A DNA stretch of 64,000 nt from Bathymodiolus brooksi. Its lineage: Eukaryota > Mollusca > Bivalvia > Mytilida > Modiolidae. A program made the translations under genes and the position numbers. The notes below the pieces were generated by a model that saw nothing but the letters and a program-made list of their open reading frames with translations, made no database searches and was not told the origin of the DNA. Position 1 is the stretch's first letter. Every line of letters begins with the position of its first letter. Of this stretch, positions 12,343-25,092 are shown piece after piece. The stretch covers positions 51,680,203 to 51,744,202 of the forward strand of contig OY804586.1 in NCBI GenBank assembly GCA_963680875.1, written 5' to 3'.

Positions 12343-15300
12343 TTAACATCTATGGACCATCATGGTCTTGATCGTTGATTTATTGTTAGTTACTTAACAT
12401 CTATGGACCATCATGGTCTTGATCGTTGATTTATTGTTAGTTACTTAACATCTATGGACCATCATGGTGTTGATCGTTGATTTATTGTTAGTTACTTAAC
12501 ATCTATGGACCATCATGGTGTTGATCGTTGATTTATTGTTAGTTACTTAACATCTATGGACCATCATGGTGTTGATCGTTGATTTATTGTTAGTTACTTA
12601 ACATCTATGGACTATCATGGTGGTGATCGTTGATTTATTGTTAGTTACTTAACATCTATGGACCATCATGGTGTTGATCGTTGATTTATTGTTAGTTACT
12701 TAACATCTATGGACCATCATGGTGTTGATCGTTGATTTATTGTTAGTTACCTAACATCTATGGACCATCATGGTCGTGATCGTTGATTTATTGTTAGTTA
12801 CTTAACATCTATGGACCATCATGGTCGTGATCGTTGATTTATTGTTAGTTACTTAACATCTATGGACCATCATGGTCTTGATCGTTGATTTATTGTTAGT
12901 TACTTAACATCTATGGACCATCATGGTCTTGATCGTTGATTTATTGTTAGTTACTTAACATCTATGGACCATCATGGTGGTGATCGTTTATTTATTGTTA
13001 GTTACTTAACATCTATGGACCATCATGGTCTTGATCGTTGATTTATTGTTAGTTACTTAACATCTATGGACCATCATGGTCTTGATCGTTGATTTATTGT
13101 TAGTTACTTAACATCTATGGACCATCATGGTCGTGATCGTTGATTTATTGTTAGTTACTTAACATCTATGGAACATCATGGTCTTGATCGTTGATTTATT
13201 GTTAGTTACTTAACATCTATGGACCATCATGGTGGTGATCGTTGATTTATTGTTAGTTACTTAACATCTATGGACCATCATGGTCGTGATCGTTGATTTA
13301 TTGTTAGTTACTTAACATCTATGGACCATCATGGTCGTGATCGTTGATTTATTGTTAGTTACTCAACATCTATGGACCATCATGGTCGTGATAGTTGATT
13401 TATTGTTAGTTACTTAACATCTATGGACCATCATGGTCTTGATCGTTGATTTTTTGTTAGTTACTTAACATCTATGGACGATCATGGTCGTGATAGTTGA
13501 TTTATTGTTAGTTACTTAACATCTATGGACCATCATGGTCTTGATCGTTGATTTATTGTTAGTTACTTAACATCTATGGACCATCATGGTCGTGATAGTT
13601 GATTTATTGTTAGTTACTTAACATCTATGGACCATCATGGTCTTGATCGTTGATTTATTGTTAGTTACTTAACATCTATGGACCATCATGGTCGTGATCG
13701 TTGATTTATTGTTAGTTACTTAACATCTATGGACCATCATGGTGTTGATCGTTGATTTATTGTTAGTTACTTAACATCTAAGGGCCATCATGGTCGTGAT
13801 CGTTGATTTATTGTTAGTTACTTAACATCTATGGACCATCATGGTCGTGATCGTTGATTTATTGTTAGTTACTTAACATCTATGGACCATCATGGTCTTG
13901 ATCGTTGATTTATTGTTAGTTACTTAACATCTATGGACCATCATGGTCGTGATCGTTGATTTATTGTTAGTTACTTAACATCTATGGACCATCATGGTCT
14001 TGATCGTTGATTTATTGTTCGTTACTTAACATCTATGGACCATCATGGTCGTGATCGTTGATTTATTGTTAGTTACTTAACATCTATCGACCATCATGGC
14101 CTTCATCATTGATTTATTGTTCGTAACTTAACATCTATGGACCATCGTGGCCTTGATCGTTGATTTATTGTTAGTTACTTAACATCTATGGACCATCATG
14201 GTCGTGATCGTTGATTTATTGTTAGTTACTTAACATCTATGCACCATCATGGTCTTGATCGTTGATTTATTGTTAGTTACTTAACATCTATGGACCATCA
14301 TGGTCTTGATCGTTGATTTATTGTTAGTTACTTAACATCTATCGACCATCATGGTCGTGATCGTTGATTTATTGTTAGCTACTTAACATCTATGGACCAT
14401 CATGGTCGTGATCGTTGATTTATTGTTAGTTACTTAACATCTATGGACCATCATGGTCTTGATCGTTGATTTATTGTTAGTTACTTAACATCTATGGACC
14501 ATCATGGTCGTGATCGTTGATTTATTGTTCTTTACTTAACATCTATGGACCATCATGGTCGTGATCGTTGATTTATTGTTAGTTACTTAACATCTATCGA
14601 CCATCATGGTCTTGATCATTGATTTATTGTTAGTAACTTAACATCTATGGACCATCATGGTCGTGATCGTTGATTTATTGTTAGTTACTTAACATCTATG
14701 GACCATCATAGTCTTGATCCTTGATTTATTGTTAGTAACTTAACATCTATGGACCATCATGATCGTCATCGTTGATTTATTGTTAGTTACTTAACATCTA
14801 TCGTCCATCATGGTCTTGATCGTCGATTTATTGTTAGTTACTTAACATCTATGGACCATCATGGTCGTGATCGTTGATTTATTGTTAGTTACTTAACATC
14901 TATGGACCATCATGGTCTTGATCGTTGATTTATTGTTAGTAAATTAACATCTATGGACCACCATGGTCTTGATCGTTGATTTATTGTTAGTAACTTAACA
15001 TCTATGGACCATCATGGTCTTGATCGTCGATTTATTGTTAGTTACTTAACATCTATGGACCATCATGGTGGTGATCGTTGATTTATTGTTAGTAACTTAA
15101 CATCTATGGACCATCATGGTCGTGATCGTTGATTTATTGTTAGTTACGTAACATCTATGGACCATCATGGTCTTGATCGTTGATTTATTGTTAGTTACTT
15201 AACATCTATGGACCATCATTGTCTTGATCGTTGATTTATTGTTAGTTACTAAACATCTATGGACCATCATGGTCGTGATCGTTGATTTATTGTTAGTTAC

Positions 15301-15402
15301 TTAACATCTATGGACCATCATGGTCGTGATAGATGATTTATTGTTAGTTACTTAACATCTATGGACCATCATGGTCGTGATCGTTGATTTATTGTTAGTT
15401 AC
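12343..15402 (+). repeat. Shortened copy of the 70-unit block (60 units)
   Basis: This starts with the same units as 7600 (offset 4,743 bp, 93 units) and follows them to 14586. There seven units, equivalent to 9844-10200, are missing, after which the offset to copy 2 is 4,386 bp (86 units). Near its end the run of five GGGCC/CATAGTCG units is also missing, so the CTAAAC unit is followed after one unit by GATAGATGATT. A private A near 13781 (AAGGGCC) is shared with the copy that starts at 19942, showing that these two descend from one another. Confidence 0.88.
14575..14598. other. Seven-unit internal deletion junction
   Basis: The unit ending at 14586 matches 9793-9843 and the unit starting at 14587 matches 10201, so 357 bp (seven whole units) are absent relative to the 70-unit block. 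The join falls on monomer phase, as expected for exchange between misaligned monomers. The same join appears 7,599 bp later at 22185/22186, so it was copied rather than formed twice. Confidence 0.85.
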
Positions 15403-15414
15403 TTAACATCTATG
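15391..15414. other. Block-to-block recombination junction
   Basis: Elsewhere the GATAGATGATT unit and the CGTG unit after it lead into the linker module. Here, at 15402/15403, they are followed by the last GGTGTTG unit with its TACCTAAC junction, which belongs about eight units inside the 70-unit block. The copy starting here therefore lacks its first seven units. The join keeps exact 51-bp phase. This is the clearest unequal-exchange breakpoint in the left third of the window. Confidence 0.8.
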
Positions 15415-18400
15415 GACCATCATGGTGTTGATCGTTGATTTATTGTTAGTTACCTAACATCTATGGACCATCATGGTCGTGATCGTTGATTTATTGTTAG
15501 TTACTTAACATCTATGGACCATCATGGTCGTGATCGTTGATTTATTGTTAGTTACTTAACATCTATGGACCATCATGGTCTTGATCGTTGATTTATTGTT
15601 AGTTACTTAACATCTATGGACCATCATGGTCTTGATCGTTGATTTATTGTTAGTTACTTAACATCTATGGACCATCATGGTGGTGATCGTTTATTTATTG
15701 TTAGTTACTTAACATCTATGGACCATCATGGTCTTGATCGTTGATTTATTGTTAGTTACTTAACATCTATGGACCATCATGGTCTTGATCGTTGATTTAT
15801 TGTTAGTTACTTAACATCTATGGACCATCATGGTCGTGATCGTTGATTTATTGTTAGTTACTTAACATCTATGGAACATCATGGTCTTGATCGTTGATTT
15901 ATTGTTAGTTACTTAACATCTATGGACCATCATGGTGGTGATCGTTGATTTATTGTTAGTTACTTAACATCTATGGACCATCATGGTCGTGATCGTTGAT
16001 TTATTGTTAGTTACTTAACATCTATGGACCATCATGGTCGTGATCGTTGATTTATTGTTAGTTACTCAACATCTATGGACCATCATGGTCGTGATAGTTG
16101 ATTTATTGTTAGTTACTTAACATCTATGGACCATCATGGTCTTGATCGTTGATTTTTTGTTAGTTACTTAACATCTATGGACGATCATGGTCGTGATAGT
16201 TGATTTATTGTTAGTTACTTAACATCTATGGACCATCATGGTCTTGATCGTTGATTTATTGTTAGTTACTTAACATCTATGGACCATCATGGTCGTGATA
16301 GTTGATTTATTGTTAGTTACTTAACATCTATGGACCATCATGGTCTTGATCGTTGATTTATTGTTAGTTACTTAACATCTATGGACCATCATGGTCGTGA
16401 TCGTTGATTTATTGTTAGTTACTTAACATCTATGGACCATCATGGTGTTGATCGTTGATTTATTGTTAGTTACTTAACATCTATGGGCCATCATGGTCGT
16501 GATCGTTGATTTATTGTTAGTTACTTAACATCTATGGACCATCATGGTCGTGATCGTTGATTTATTGTTAGTTACTTAACATCTATGGACCATCATGGTC
16601 TTGATCGTTGATTTATTGTTAGTTACTTAACATCTATGGACCATCATGGTCGTGATCGTTGATTTATTGTTAGTTACTTAACATCTATGGACCATCATGG
16701 TCTTGATCGTTGATTTATTGTTCGTTACTTAACATCTATGGACCATCATGGTCGTGATCGTTGATTTATTGTTAGTTACTTAACATCTATCGACCATCAT
16801 GGCCTTCATCATTGATTTATTGTTCGTAACTTAACATCTATGGACCATCGTGGCCTTGATCGTTGATTTATTGTTAGTTACTTAACATCTATGGACCATC
16901 ATGGTCGTGATCGTTGATTTATTGTTAGTTACTTAACATCTATGCACCATCATGGTCTTGATCGTTGATTTATTGTTAGTTACTTAACATCTATGGACCA
17001 TCATGGTCTTGATCGTTGATTTATTGTTAGTTACTTAACATCTATCGACCATCATGGTCGTGATCGTTGATTTATTGTTAGCTACTTAACATCTATGGAC
17101 CATCATGGTCGTGATCGTTGATTTATTGTTAGTTACTTAACATCTATGGACCATCATGGTCTTGATCGTTGATTTATTGTTAGTTACTTAACATCTATGG
17201 ACCATCATGGTCGTGATCGTTGATTTATTGTTCTTTACTTAACATCTATGGACCATCATGGTCGTGATCGTTGATTTATTGTTAGTTACTTAACATCTAT
17301 GGACCATCATGGTCGTGATCGTTGATTTATTGTTAGTTACTTAACATCTATGAACCATCATGGTCTTGATCGTTGATTTATTGTTAGTTACTTAACATCT
17401 ATGGGCCATGATGGTCGTGATCGTTGATTTATTGTTAGTTACTTAACATCTATGGACCATCATGGTCTTGATCGTTGATTTATTGTTAGTTACTTAACAT
17501 CTATGGACCATCATGGTCTTGATCGTTGATTTATTGTTAGTTACTTAACATCTATGGACCATCATGGTCGTGATCGTTGATTTATTGTTAGTTACTTAAC
17601 ATCTATGGACCATCATGGTCTTGATCGTTGATTTATTGTTAGTTACTTAACATCTATCGACCATCATGGTCTTGATCATTGATTTATTGTTAGTAACTTA
17701 ACATCTATGGACCATCATGGTCGTGATCGTTGATTTATTGTTAGTTACTTAACATCTATGGACCATCATGGTCTTGATCGTTGATTTATTGTTAGTTACT
17801 TAACATCTATCGACCATCATGGTCTTGATCATTGATTTATTGTTAGTAACTTAACATCTATGGACCATCATGGTCGTGATCGTTGATTTATTGTTAGTTA
17901 CTTAACATCTATGGACCATCATAGTCTTGATCCTTGATTTATTGTTAGTAACTTAACATCTATGGACCATCATGATCGTCATCGTTGATTTATTGTTAGT
18001 TACTTAACATCTATCGTCCATCATGGTCTTGATCGTCGATTTATTGTTAGTTACTTAACATCTATGGACCATCATGGTCGTGATCGTTGATTTATTGTTA
18101 GTTACTTAACATCTATGGACCATCATGGTCTTGATCGTTGATTTATTGTTAGTAAATTAACATCTATGGACCACCATGGTCTTGATCGTTGATTTATTGT
18201 TAGTAACTTAACATCTATGGACCATCATGGTCTTGATCGTCGATTTATTGTTAGTTACTTAACATCTACGGACCATCATGGTGGTGTTCGTTGATTTATT
18301 GTTAGTAACTTAACATCTATGGACCATCATGGTCGTGATCGTTGATTTATTGTTAGTTACGTAACATCTATGGACCATCATGGTCTTGATCGTTGATTTA

Positions 18401-18768
18401 TTGTTAGTTACTTAACATCTATGGACCATCATTGTCTTGATCGTTGATTTATTGTTAGTTACTAAACATCTATGGACCATCATGGTCGTGATCGTTGATT
18501 TATTGTTAGTTACTTAACATCTATGGGCCATCATGGTCGTGATCGTTGATTTATTGTTAGTTACTTAACATCTATGGACCATCATGGTCGTGATCGTTGA
18601 TTTATTGTTAGTTACTTAACATCTATGGACCATCATAGTCGTGATCGTTGATTTATTGTTAGTTACTTAACATCTATGGACCATCATGGTCGTGATCGTT
18701 GATTTATTGTTAGTTACTTAACATCTATGGACCATCATAGTCGTGATCGTTGATTTATTGTTAGTTAC
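15403..18768 (+). repeat. 5'-truncated copy of the 70-unit block
   Basis: From the TACCTAAC unit onward this follows copy 2 with an offset of 7,446 bp (146 units): ACTCAAC at 16066, GGCCTTCATCATTG near 16802 and GGGCCATGATGG near 17404. A three-unit insertion at about 17641-17793, a repeat of the GATCATTG, CGTG and CTTG units, then changes the offset to 7,599 bp. It keeps the full signature at 17902, GGTGGTGTTCG near 18282 and the CATAGTCG run. One private change (CTACGG near 18268) is visible. Confidence 0.87.
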
Positions 18769-19941
18769 TTAACATCTATGGACCATCATGGTCGTGATAG
18801 ATGATTTATTGTTAGTTACTTAACATCTATGGACCATCATGGTCGTGATCGTTGATTTATTGTTAGTTACTTAACATCTATGGACCATCATGGTCTTGAT
18901 CGTTGATTTATTGTTAGTTACTTAACATCTATGGGCCATCATGGTCGTGATCGTTGATTTATTGTTAGTTACTTAACATCTATGGACCATCATGGTCGTG
19001 ATCGTTGATTTATTGTTAGTTACTTAACATCTATGGACCATCATAGTCGTGATCGTTGATTTATTGTTAGTTACTTAACATCTATGGACCATCATGGTCG
19101 TCATCGTTGATTTATTGTTAGTTACTTAACATCTATGGGCCATCGTGGTCTTGATCGTTGATTTATTGTTAGTTACTTAACATCTATGGGCCATCATGGT
19201 CGTGATCGTTGATTTATTGTTAGTTACTTAACATCTATGGACCATCATGGTCGTGATCGTTGATTTATTGTTAGTTACTTAACATCTATGGACCATCATG
19301 GTCTTGATCGTTGATTTATTGTTAGTTACTTAACATCTATGGACCATCATGGTCGTGATCGTTGATTTATTGTTAGTTACTTAACATCTATGGACCATCA
19401 TGGTCTTGATCGTTGATTTATTGTTCGTTTCTTAACATCTATGGACCATCATGGTCGTGATCGTTGATTTATTGTTAGTTACTTAACATCTATCGACCAT
19501 CATGGCCTTGATCATTGATTTATTGTTAGTAACTTAACATCTATGGACCATCGTGGCTTTGATCGTTGATTTATTGTTAGTTACTTAACATCTATGGACC
19601 ATCATGGTCGTGATCGTTGATTTATTGTTAGTTACTTAACATCTATGCACCATCATGGTCTTGATCGTTGATTTATTGTTAGTTACTTAACATCTATGGA
19701 CCATCATGGTCTTGATCGTTGATTTATTGTTAGTTACTTAACATCTATGGACCATCATGGTCGTGATCGTTGATTTATTGTTCGTTACTTAACATCTATG
19801 GACCATCATGGTCGTGATCGTTGATTTATTGTTAGTTACTTAACATCTATGGACCATCATGGTCGTGATCGTTGATTTATTGTTAGTTACTAAACATCTA
19901 TGAACCATCATGGTCTTGATCGTTGATTTATTGTTAGTTAC
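18769..19941 (+). repeat. 23-unit linker module, copy 2
   Basis: This matches 11170-12342 unit for unit at an offset of 7,599 bp, from the GATAGATGATT unit through CATCGTGGCTTTG and the CTAAAC/GAACC end. A private GTTCGTTTCTT near 19424 replaces GTTCGTTACTT. Together with the surrounding blocks it establishes a 149-unit superperiod. Confidence 0.88.
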
Positions 19942-22899
19942 TTAACATCTATGGACCATCATGGTCTTGATCGTTGATTTATTGTTAGTTACTTAACATC
20001 TATGGACCATCATGGTCTTGATCGTTGATTTATTGTTAGTTACTTAACATCTATGGACCATCATGGTGTTGATCGTTGATTTATTGTTAGTTACTTAACA
20101 TCTATGGACCATCATGGTGTTGATCGTTGATTTATTGTTAGTTACTTAACATCTATGGACCATCATGGTGTTGATCGTTGATTTATTGTTAGTTACTTAA
20201 CATCTATGGACTATCATGGTGGTGATCGTTGATTTATTGTTAGTTACTTAACATCTATGGACCATCATGGTGTTGATCGTTGATTTATTGTTAGTTACTT
20301 AACATCTATGGACCATCATGGTGTTGATCGTTGATTTATTGTTAGTTACCTAACATCTATGGACCATCATGGTCGTGATCGTTGATTTATTGTTAGTTAC
20401 TTAACATCTATGGACCATCATGGTCGTGATCGTTGATTTATTGTTAGTTACTTAACATCTATGGACCATCATGGTCTTGATCGTTGATTTATTGTTAGTT
20501 ACTTAACATCTATGGACCATCATGGTCTTGATCGTTGATTTATTGTTAGTTACTTAACATCTATGGACCATCATGGTGGTGATCGTTTATTTATTGTTAG
20601 TTACTTAACATCTATGGACCATCATGGTCTTGATCGTTGATTTATTGTTAGTTACTTAACATCTATGGACCATCATGGTCTTGATCGTTGATTTATTGTT
20701 AGTTACTTAACATCTATGGACCATCATGGTCGTGATCGTTGATTTATTGTTAGTTACTTAACATCTATGGAACATCATGGTCTTGATCGTTGATTTATTG
20801 TTAGTTACTTAACATCTATGGACCATCATGGTGGTGATCGTTGATTTATTGTTAGTTACTTAACATCTATGGACCATCATGGTCGTGATCGTTGATTTAT
20901 TGTTAGTTACTTAACATCTATGGACCATCATGGTCGTGATCGTTGATTTATTGTTAGTTACTCAACATCTATGGACCATCATGGTCGTGATAGTTGATTT
21001 ATTGTTAGTTACTTAACATCTATGGACCATCATGGTCTTGATCGTTGATTTTTTGTTAGTTACTTAACATCTATGGACGATCATGGTCGTGATAGTTGAT
21101 TTATTGTTAGTTACTTAACATCTATGGACCATCATGGTCTTGATCGTTGATTTATTGTTAGTTACTTAACATCTATGGACCATCATGGTCGTGATAGTTG
21201 ATTTATTGTTAGTTACTTAACATCTATGGACCATCATGGTCTTGATCGTTGATTTATTGTTAGTTACTTAACATCTATGGACCATCATGGTCGTGATCGT
21301 TGATTTATTGTTAGTTACTTAACATCTATGGACCATCATGGTGTTGATCGTTGATTTATTGTTAGTTACTTAACATCTAAGGGCCATCATGGTCGTGATC
21401 GTTGATTTATTGTTAGTTACTTAACATCTATGGACCATCATGGTCGTGATCGTTGATTTATTGTTAGTTACTTAACATCTATGGACCATCATGGTCTTGA
21501 TCGTTGATTTATTGTTAGTTACTTAACATCTATGGACCATCATGGTCGTGATCGTTGATTTATTGTTAGTTACTTAACATCTATGGACCATCATGGTCTT
21601 GATCGTTGATTTATTGTTCGTTACTTAACATCTATGGACCATCATGGTCGTGATCGTTGATTTATTGTTAGTTACTTAACATCTATCGACCATCATGGCC
21701 TTCATCATTGATTTATTGTTCGTAACTTAACATCTATGGACCATCGTGGCCTTGATCGTTGATTTATTGTTAGTTACTTAACATCTATGGACCATCATGG
21801 TCGTGATCGTTGATTTATTGTTAGTTACTTAACATCTATGCACCATCATGGTCTTGATCGTTGATTTATTGTTAGTTACTTAACATCTATGGACCATCAT
21901 GGTCTTGATCGTTGATTTATTGTTAGTTACTTAACATCTATCGACCATCATGGTCGTGATCGTTGATTTATTGTTAGCTACTTAACATCTATGGACCATC
22001 ATGGTCGTGATCGTTGATTTATTGTTAGTTACTTAACATCTATGGACCATCATGGTCTTGATCGTTGATTTATTGTTAGTTACTTAACATCTATGGACCA
22101 TCATGGTCGTGATCGTTGATTTATTGTTCTTTACTTAACATCTATGGACCATCATGGTCGTGATCGTTGATTTATTGTTAGTTACTTAACATCTATCGAC
22201 CATCATGGTCTTGATCATTGATTTATTGTTAGTAACTTAACATCTATGGACCATCATGGTCGTGATCGTTGATTTATTGTTAGTTACTTAACATCTATGG
22301 ACCATCATAGTCTTGATCCTTGATTTATTGTTAGTAACTTAACATCTATGGACCATCATGATCGTCATCGTTGATTTATTGTTAGTTACTTAACATCTAT
22401 CGTCCATCATGGTCTTGATCGTCGATTTATTGTTAGTTACTTAACATCTATGGACCATCATGGTCGTGATCGTTGATTTATTGTTAGTTACTTAACATCT
22501 ATGGACCATCATGGTCTTGATCGTTGATTTATTGTTAGTAAATTAACATCTATGGACCACCATGGTCTTGATCGTTGATTTATTGTTAGTAACTTAACAT
22601 CTATGGACCATCATGGTCTTGATCGTCGATTTATTGTTAGTTACTTAACATCTATGGACCATCATGGTGGTGATCGTTGATTTATTGTTAGTAACTTAAC
22701 ATCTATGGACCATCATGGTCGTGATCGTTGATTTATTGTTAGTTACGTAACATCTATGGACCATCATGGTCTTGATCGTTGATTTATTGTTAGTTACTTA
22801 ACATCTATGGACCATCATTGTCTTGATCGTTGATTTATTGTTAGTTACTAAACATCTATGGACCATCATGGTCGTGATCGTTGATTTATTGTTAGTTAC
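19942..22899 (+). repeat. Copy of the shortened 70-unit block, 149 units after 12343
   Basis: This repeats 12343-15300 at an offset of 7,599 bp, with the shared private AAGGGCC near 21379, ACTCAAC near 20961, GGCCTTCATCATTG near 21711 and the same seven-unit deletion at 22186. The shared seven-unit deletion and shared private base show that a unit of about 7.6 kb, made of a shortened block, a truncated block and a linker, was itself duplicated. The match ends at about 23001, where a T26 unit stands in place of the GGTGTTG unit found at 15403. Confidence 0.88.
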
Positions 22900-24888
22900 T
22901 TAACATCTATGGACCATCATGGTCGTGATAGATGATTTATTGTTAGTTACTTAACATCTATGGACCATCATGGTCGTGATCGTTGATTTATTGTTAGTTA
23001 CTTAACATCTATGGACCATCATGGTCTTGATCGTTGATTTATTGTTAGTTACTTAACATCTATGGGCCATCATGGTCGTGATCGTTGATTTATTGTTAGT
23101 TACTTAACATCTATGGACCATCATGGTCGTGATCGTTGATTTATTGTTAGTTACTTAACATCTATGGACCATCATAGTCGTGATCGTTGATTTATTGTTA
23201 GTTACTTAACATCTATGGACCATCATGGTCGTCATCGTTGATTTATTGATAGTTACTTAACATCTATGGGCCATCGTGGTCTTGATCGTTGATTTATTGT
23301 TAGTTACTTAACATCTATGGGCCATCATGGTCGTGATCGTTGATTTATTGTTAGTTACTTAACATCTATGGACCATCATGGTCGTGATCGTTGATTTATT
23401 GTTAGTTACTTAACATCTATGGACCATCATGGTCTTGATCGTTGATTTATTGTTAGTTACTTAACATCTATGGACCATCATGGTCGTGATCGTTGATTTA
23501 TTGTTAGTTACTTAACATCTATGGACCATCATGGTCTTGATCGTTGATTTATTGTTCGTTACTTAACATCTATGGACCATCATGGTCGTGATCGTTGATT
23601 TATTGTTAGTTACTTAACATCTATCGACCATCATGGCCTTGATCATTGATTTATTGTTAGTAACTTAACATCTATGGACCATCGTGGCTTTGATCGTTGA
23701 TTTATTGTTAGTTACTTAACATCTATGGACCATCATGGTCGTGATCGTTGATTTATTGTTAGTTACTTAACATCTATGCACCATCATGGTCTTGATCGTT
23801 GATTTATTGTTAGTTACTTAACATCTATGGACCATCATGGTCTTGATCGTTGATTTATTGTTAGTTACTTAACATCTATGGACCATCATGGTCGTGATCG
23901 TTGATTTATTGTTCGTTACTTAACATCTATGGACCATCATGGTCGTGATCGTTGATTTATTGTTAGTTACTTAACATCTATGGACCATCATGGTCGTGAT
24001 CGTTGATTTATTGTTAGTTACTAAACATCTATGAACCATCATGGTCTTGATCGTTGATTTATTGTTAGTTACTTAACATCTATGGGCCATGATGGTCGTG
24101 ATCGTTGATTTATTGTTAGTTACTTAACATCTATGGACCATCATGGTCTTGATCGTTGATTTATTGTTAGTTACTTAACATCTATGGACCATCATGGTCT
24201 TGATCGTTGATTTATTGTTAGTTACTTAACATCTATGGACCATCATGGTCGTGATCGTTGATTTATTGTTAGTTACTTAACATCTATGGACCATCATGGT
24301 CTTGATCGTTGATTTATTGTTAGTTACTTAACATCTATCGACCATCATGGTCTTGATCATTGATTTATTATTAGTAACTTAACATCTATGGACCATCATG
24401 GTCGTGATCGTTGATTTATTGTTAGTTACTTAACATCTATGGACCATCATAGTCTTGATCCTTGATTTATTGTTAGTAACTTAACATCTATGGACCATCA
24501 TGATCGTCATCGTTGATTTATTGTTAGTTACTTAACATCTATCGTCCATCATGGTCTTGATCGTCGATTTATTGTTAGTTACTTAACATCTATGGACCAT
24601 CATGGTCGTGATCGTTGATTTATTGTTAGTAACTTAACATCTATGGACCATCATGGTCTTGATCGTCGATTTATTGCTAGTTACTTAACATCTATGGATC
24701 ATCATGGTCGTGATCGTTGATTTATTGTTAGTTACTTAACATCTATGGACCATCATGGTCTTGATCGTTGATTTATTGTTAGTAACTTAACATCTATGGA
24801 CCACCATGGTCTTGATCGTTGATTTATTGTTAGTAACTTAACATCTATGGACCATCATGGTCTTGATCGTCGATTTATTGTTAGTTAC
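22186..24888 (+). repeat. 57-unit period, copy 1 (53 matching units)
   Basis: From the GCGACC-like unit with GATCATTG at 22186, the order matches 25093-27795 at 2,907 bp (57 units). The three-unit signature occurs at 22288 and 24430, and GATAGATGATT at 22930. GATTTATTATTAG near 24362 (G43A) is a marker that also appears near 27271 and 29566. This segment overlaps the end of the previous 149-unit superperiod, because the 57-unit duplication was built from it. It includes the third linker copy (22900-24072). Private changes include GATAGTTAC near 23249. Confidence 0.85.
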
Positions 24889-25092
24889 TTAACATCTATG
24901 GACCATCATGGTCTTGATCGTTGATTTATTGTTAGTTACTTAACATCTATGGACCATCATGGTCTTGATCGTTGATTTATTGTTAGTTACTTAACATCTA
25001 TGGACCATCATGGTCGTGATCGTTGATTTATTGTTAGTTACTTAACATCTATGGACCATCATGGTCTTGATCGTTGATTTATTGTTAGTTAC
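24889..25092 (+). repeat. Four spacer units between the 57-unit copies
   Basis: Four near-consensus units (T26, T26, G26, T26 forms) separate the matching parts of the 57-unit copies. They resemble the four units that normally precede the GATCATTG unit, for example 24124-24327. At the equivalent place after copy 2, at 27796, a GGTGGTG unit follows instead. Confidence 0.75.
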
